Part shown: positions 6,215 through 8,106 of the stretch, piece after piece
Layout: every line of letters starts with the position of its first letter
How positions within the stretch are numbered: position 1 is the stretch's first letter
NCBI GenBank assembly: GCA_016463045.1
Contig: JAEMSB010000191.1
Span: 1 to 8,106, forward strand
Source of the DNA: Niveispirillum sp.
GTDB lineage: Bacteria > Pseudomonadota > Alphaproteobacteria > Azospirillales > Azospirillaceae
DNA: 8,106 nucleotides
Direction: 5' to 3'
Notes under the pieces: generated by a model
Database searches by the model: none
Told to the model about the DNA's origin: nothing
The model's input: only the letters and a program-made list of their open reading frames with translations
Translations under genes and position numbers: made by a program

Positions 6215-6252
6215 TGCCCAACATAAAGCCGGGGCGGAAATGGGGATGGAAA

Positions 6253-7704
6253 ATGGCGTCGTGGATGCAGCGGGTTGTTCTGGGTGTTGTGCTGGCGGGG
6301 ATGCTGTCAGCGCCGGTGATGGCGACCGCATCGGGACCAAAGGCGCGATTGGTGGTGCTGACGGATATTGAGAATGAGCCGGATGATGCGCAGTCGCTGG
6401 TGCGGCTGCTGCTTTATGCCAATGAGCTGGATATCGAGGCGCTGGTCGCCACCACCTCCACCCATCTGCGCAACGAGGTGCATCCCGATAGCCTGCGCCG
6501 CATCATCGCCGCCTATGGACAGGTGCAGCCCAACCTGCTGCTGCATGCGCCGGGCTATCCATCGGCGGAAAGCCTGTTGGCGCTGGTGCATGCGGGGCAG
6601 CCGGCCTATGGCATGGCGGCGACGGGGCCGGGTAAGGATAGCGAGGGGGTGCTGCGCATCATCGCCGCCCTGGACAAGGCGGACCCGCGCCCGCTCTGGG
6701 TTTCCGTCTGGGGTGGGGCCAATACCTTGGCCCAGGCGCTGATGAGGTTGAAGGCCACGCGGTCGCCGGCGGAGCTGTCGCGGTTGCTGACCAAGATGCG
6801 GGTGTATGCGATCTCCGATCAGGATGATGCCGGCGCCTGGATCCGGCGAACCTTTCCCGACCTGTTCTATATCGTCAGTCCCGGCGGCTATGGCGCGGCC
6901 ACCTGGGGTGGGATGTTTGTCGCGGTGGACGGGCTGGACAACAGCACCATCTCCACCAAATGGATCGCCCACAATATCCAGCAGGGCCGTGGGCCGCTTG
7001 GCGCCGAATATCCCGATGTCGCCTATGGGATGGAGGGGGATACGCCGGCCTTCCTGGGCCTGATCCCCACGGGCCTGTCCGATCCCGACCGTCCCGATTG
7101 GGGCGGCTGGGGCGGGCGGTATGAGCTTTATACCCCCGCGCTGGAAGCGATGGACCCCAAGGGCTTTAACGGCAATGTGCCGGTGGAGCCAGAGACGCGG
7201 CCCATTTGGACCAACGCCGTCGATACCGTCACCCCCTATACCGACAGCCCGCATGGCCGCGCCATCACGCCCGGTCCCCGCAGCTACAGCCATTTTCAGG
7301 CCACCATCTGGCGCTGGCGCGATGCGTTCCAGAATGATTTCGCGGCCCGCATCGCCTGGACCACGCAGCCGCCGGAAAAGGCGAACCACCCGCCCGTCGT
7401 CGCACTGGACCATGCCGACCGTCTGACCGTGACAGCAGGCACGCTGTTTCAATTGAGTGCCAAGGGCAGCAGTGATCCCGATGGCGACAGCCTGTCCTAT
7501 CACTGGTTCCATTACCCGGAGGTCGGCAGTTGGAAACAGCCGATCCCCGCCAAGGGGGCGGAGAATATCTACCGCGTCACCTTCCGCGCGCCGATGGTGA
7601 CCAAGTCGGAAACCGCGCATTTCATCGCCGCCGTCAAGGACAAGGGCACCCCTTCCCTGACCCGCTATCGCCGGGTGATCGTGACAATAGAGCCGAAACG
7701 GTAG
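6253..7704 (+). CDS. Secreted nucleoside-hydrolase-like protein (DUF1593 / cellulose-binding Sde182 type)
   Basis: The 483-residue protein starts with a signal peptide: basic MQR, hydrophobic VVLGVVLAGMLSAPVM, likely cleaved near residues 24-27 (MATA-SG). The mature N-terminus has LTDIENEPDDAQSLVRLLLYANE (residues 36-58). Its acidic cluster D38, E40, D44, D45 resembles the Ca2+-binding signature of nucleoside hydrolases and is typical of the DUF1593/Sde182 family. Further family signatures are VSVWGGANTLAQAL (150-163), YAISDQDDAGAWIR (185-198), PGGYG and GLSDPDRPDWGGWGGRYE (274-291). Residues ~378-482, starting NHPPVV and including SSDPDGDSLSYHW, form an Ig/cadherin-like beta-sandwich C-terminal domain. 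It is exported, probably periplasmic, and may act on or bind plant-derived glycans or glycosides; the substrate is unproven. The ATG at 6253 follows GGGGA by 6 nt; ATG at 6265 is an alternative. A LacI-like operator upstream supports sugar-responsive control. Confidence 0.9.
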   Translation: MASWMQRVVLGVVLAGMLSAPVMATASGPKARLVVLTDIENEPDDAQSLVRLLLYANELDIEALVATTSTHLRNEVHPDSLRRIIAAYGQVQPNLLLHAPGYPSAESLLALVHAGQPAYGMAATGPGKDSEGVLRIIAALDKADPRPLWVSVWGGANTLAQALMRLKATRSPAELSRLLTKMRVYAISDQDDAGAWIRRTFPDLFYIVSPGGYGAATWGGMFVAVDGLDNSTISTKWIAHNIQQGRGPLGAEYPDVAYGMEGDTPAFLGLIPTGLSDPDRPDWGGWGGRYELYTPALEAMDPKGFNGNVPVEPETRPIWTNAVDTVTPYTDSPHGRAITPGPRSYSHFQATIWRWRDAFQNDFAARIAWTTQPPEKANHPPVVALDHADRLTVTAGTLFQLSAKGSSDPDGDSLSYHWFHYPEVGSWKQPIPAKGAENIYRVTFRAPMVTKSETAHFIAAVKDKGTPSLTRYRRVIVTIEPKR

Positions 7705-7763
7705 GGGCCATCGGTCGATTTACGCCTGCGGTCCGCTATCCCATACTGCACGCTGCCGGGATC

Positions 7764-7768
7764 AGGAG
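7764..7768 (+). promoter_or_regulatory. AGGAG ribosome binding site deciding the YCII gene start
   Basis: AGGAG ends 8 nt before an in-frame GTG (7777), 14 nt before an in-frame ATG (7783), and 6 nt before an out-of-frame ATG (7775) that opens only a three-codon frame (M-C-A-stop) whose TGA overlaps the ATG at 7783. Spacing favours the GTG or a coupled start. Confidence 0.5.
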
Positions 7769-7776
7769 ATTGAGAT

Positions 7777-8106
7777 GTGTGCATGAGCCAGGACGGAACC
7801 TACCTCGCGGTTTTCACCAGTAACAAGAACAGCGCGCGCTGGCGGGCCTGGTACGCGATGGGGGCAGAGGAGCGGCGGGCCACGGATGAGCGGGGGCTGG
7901 CGGCCCTTGCCGCCTGGGACGCGGCGCATCAGGATGTGATCGTCTATCAGGGCGGGCCGCTGGGGCCGACCAAGCGTACCTCGCCCGACGGCGTCGCCGA
8001 TGTCGTGAATGAGCTGACTGTGTTTGTGGTGGTGCGCGCACCGTCGCATCAGGCGGCGGCGGAGATGTTCGCGGGGCACCCGCATTTCACCATCTTCCCC
8101 TGCGAC
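7777..8106 (+). CDS. YCII-related (YciI-like, dimeric alpha-beta barrel) protein, truncated at right edge
   Basis: The frame is open from the GTG at 7777 to the window end (110 codons; 108 from the ATG at 7783). The sequence reads MSQDGTYLAVFTSNKNSARW..., with YQGGPLGPTKR, VVNELTVFVVVRAPSHQAAAEMF and GHPHFTIFPCD. The HPHFTIFPxD ending is typical of the YCII-related/YciI-like family, whose members are small cytoplasmic proteins, mostly of unknown role. The GTG start is preferred because AGGAG lies 8 nt upstream and a TGA stop closes the frame at 7771-7773; ATG at 7783 is only two codons later. Family proteins are usually only slightly longer, so little is likely missing. It lies 72 bp after the DUF1593 gene and may or may not share its transcript. 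Confidence 0.75.
   Translation, partial: MCMSQDGTYLAVFTSNKNSARWRAWYAMGAEERRATDERGLAALAAWDAAHQDVIVYQGGPLGPTKRTSPDGVADVVNELTVFVVVRAPSHQAAAEMFAGHPHFTIFPCD

Noticed and set aside
6307..7620. 437-codon minus-strand open frame under the DUF1593 gene
   Set aside because: Long antisense frame caused by high third-position GC; the plus-strand frame has a signal peptide and family motifs.

Overview
This window looks like chromosomal DNA from a GC-rich alphaproteobacterium, most likely of the Rhodospirillales/Azospirillaceae type. The clue is a bifunctional proline catabolic enzyme (PutA) without the DNA-binding N-terminus found in enterics, paired with a divergent Lrp-type regulator (PutR). High GC, strong third-position GC bias and GTG/TTG starts fit this. 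The genus is inferred, not seen.

Layout. (1) Positions 1-1868, minus strand: N-terminal ~622 codons of putA, running off the left edge at the start of its P5C dehydrogenase half. (2) 1869-2000: divergent regulatory gap with a perfect 9+9 bp inverted repeat, a candidate PutR operator. (3) 2001-2495, plus strand: putR. (4) 2496-2760: no convincing gene. (5) 2761-5244, minus strand: an 827-residue protein with an unrecognised N-terminal region, a helical/coiled-coil middle and a C-terminal array of ~50-residue TPR-like repeats. Most of this gene is much less GC-rich than its neighbours, while its first ~180 codons are closer to them. (6) 5245-5488: divergent gap with a good sigma70-type promoter for the next operon and small palindromes. 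(7) 5489-6147, plus strand: a vapBC toxin-antitoxin pair with overlapping reading frames. (8) 6148-6252: gap with a LacI-family-like operator core. (9) 6253-7704, plus strand: a secreted nucleoside-hydrolase-like (DUF1593/Sde182-type) protein. (10) 7777-8106, plus strand: the start of a YCII-related protein, cut by the right edge.

How the parts relate. putA and putR form a classical regulator/enzyme pair: PutR is expected to sense proline and activate divergent putA. The TPR gene and vapBC form a small accessory segment between housekeeping genes. The TPR protein has the layout of a sensor/effector scaffold (variable N-terminus, coiled coil, TPR array) and is the most likely carrier of an undescribed activity, possibly phage defence or stress response, but no catalytic motif was recognised in it. 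The secreted DUF1593 protein is probably part of sugar or polysaccharide use and may be under a LacI-type repressor.
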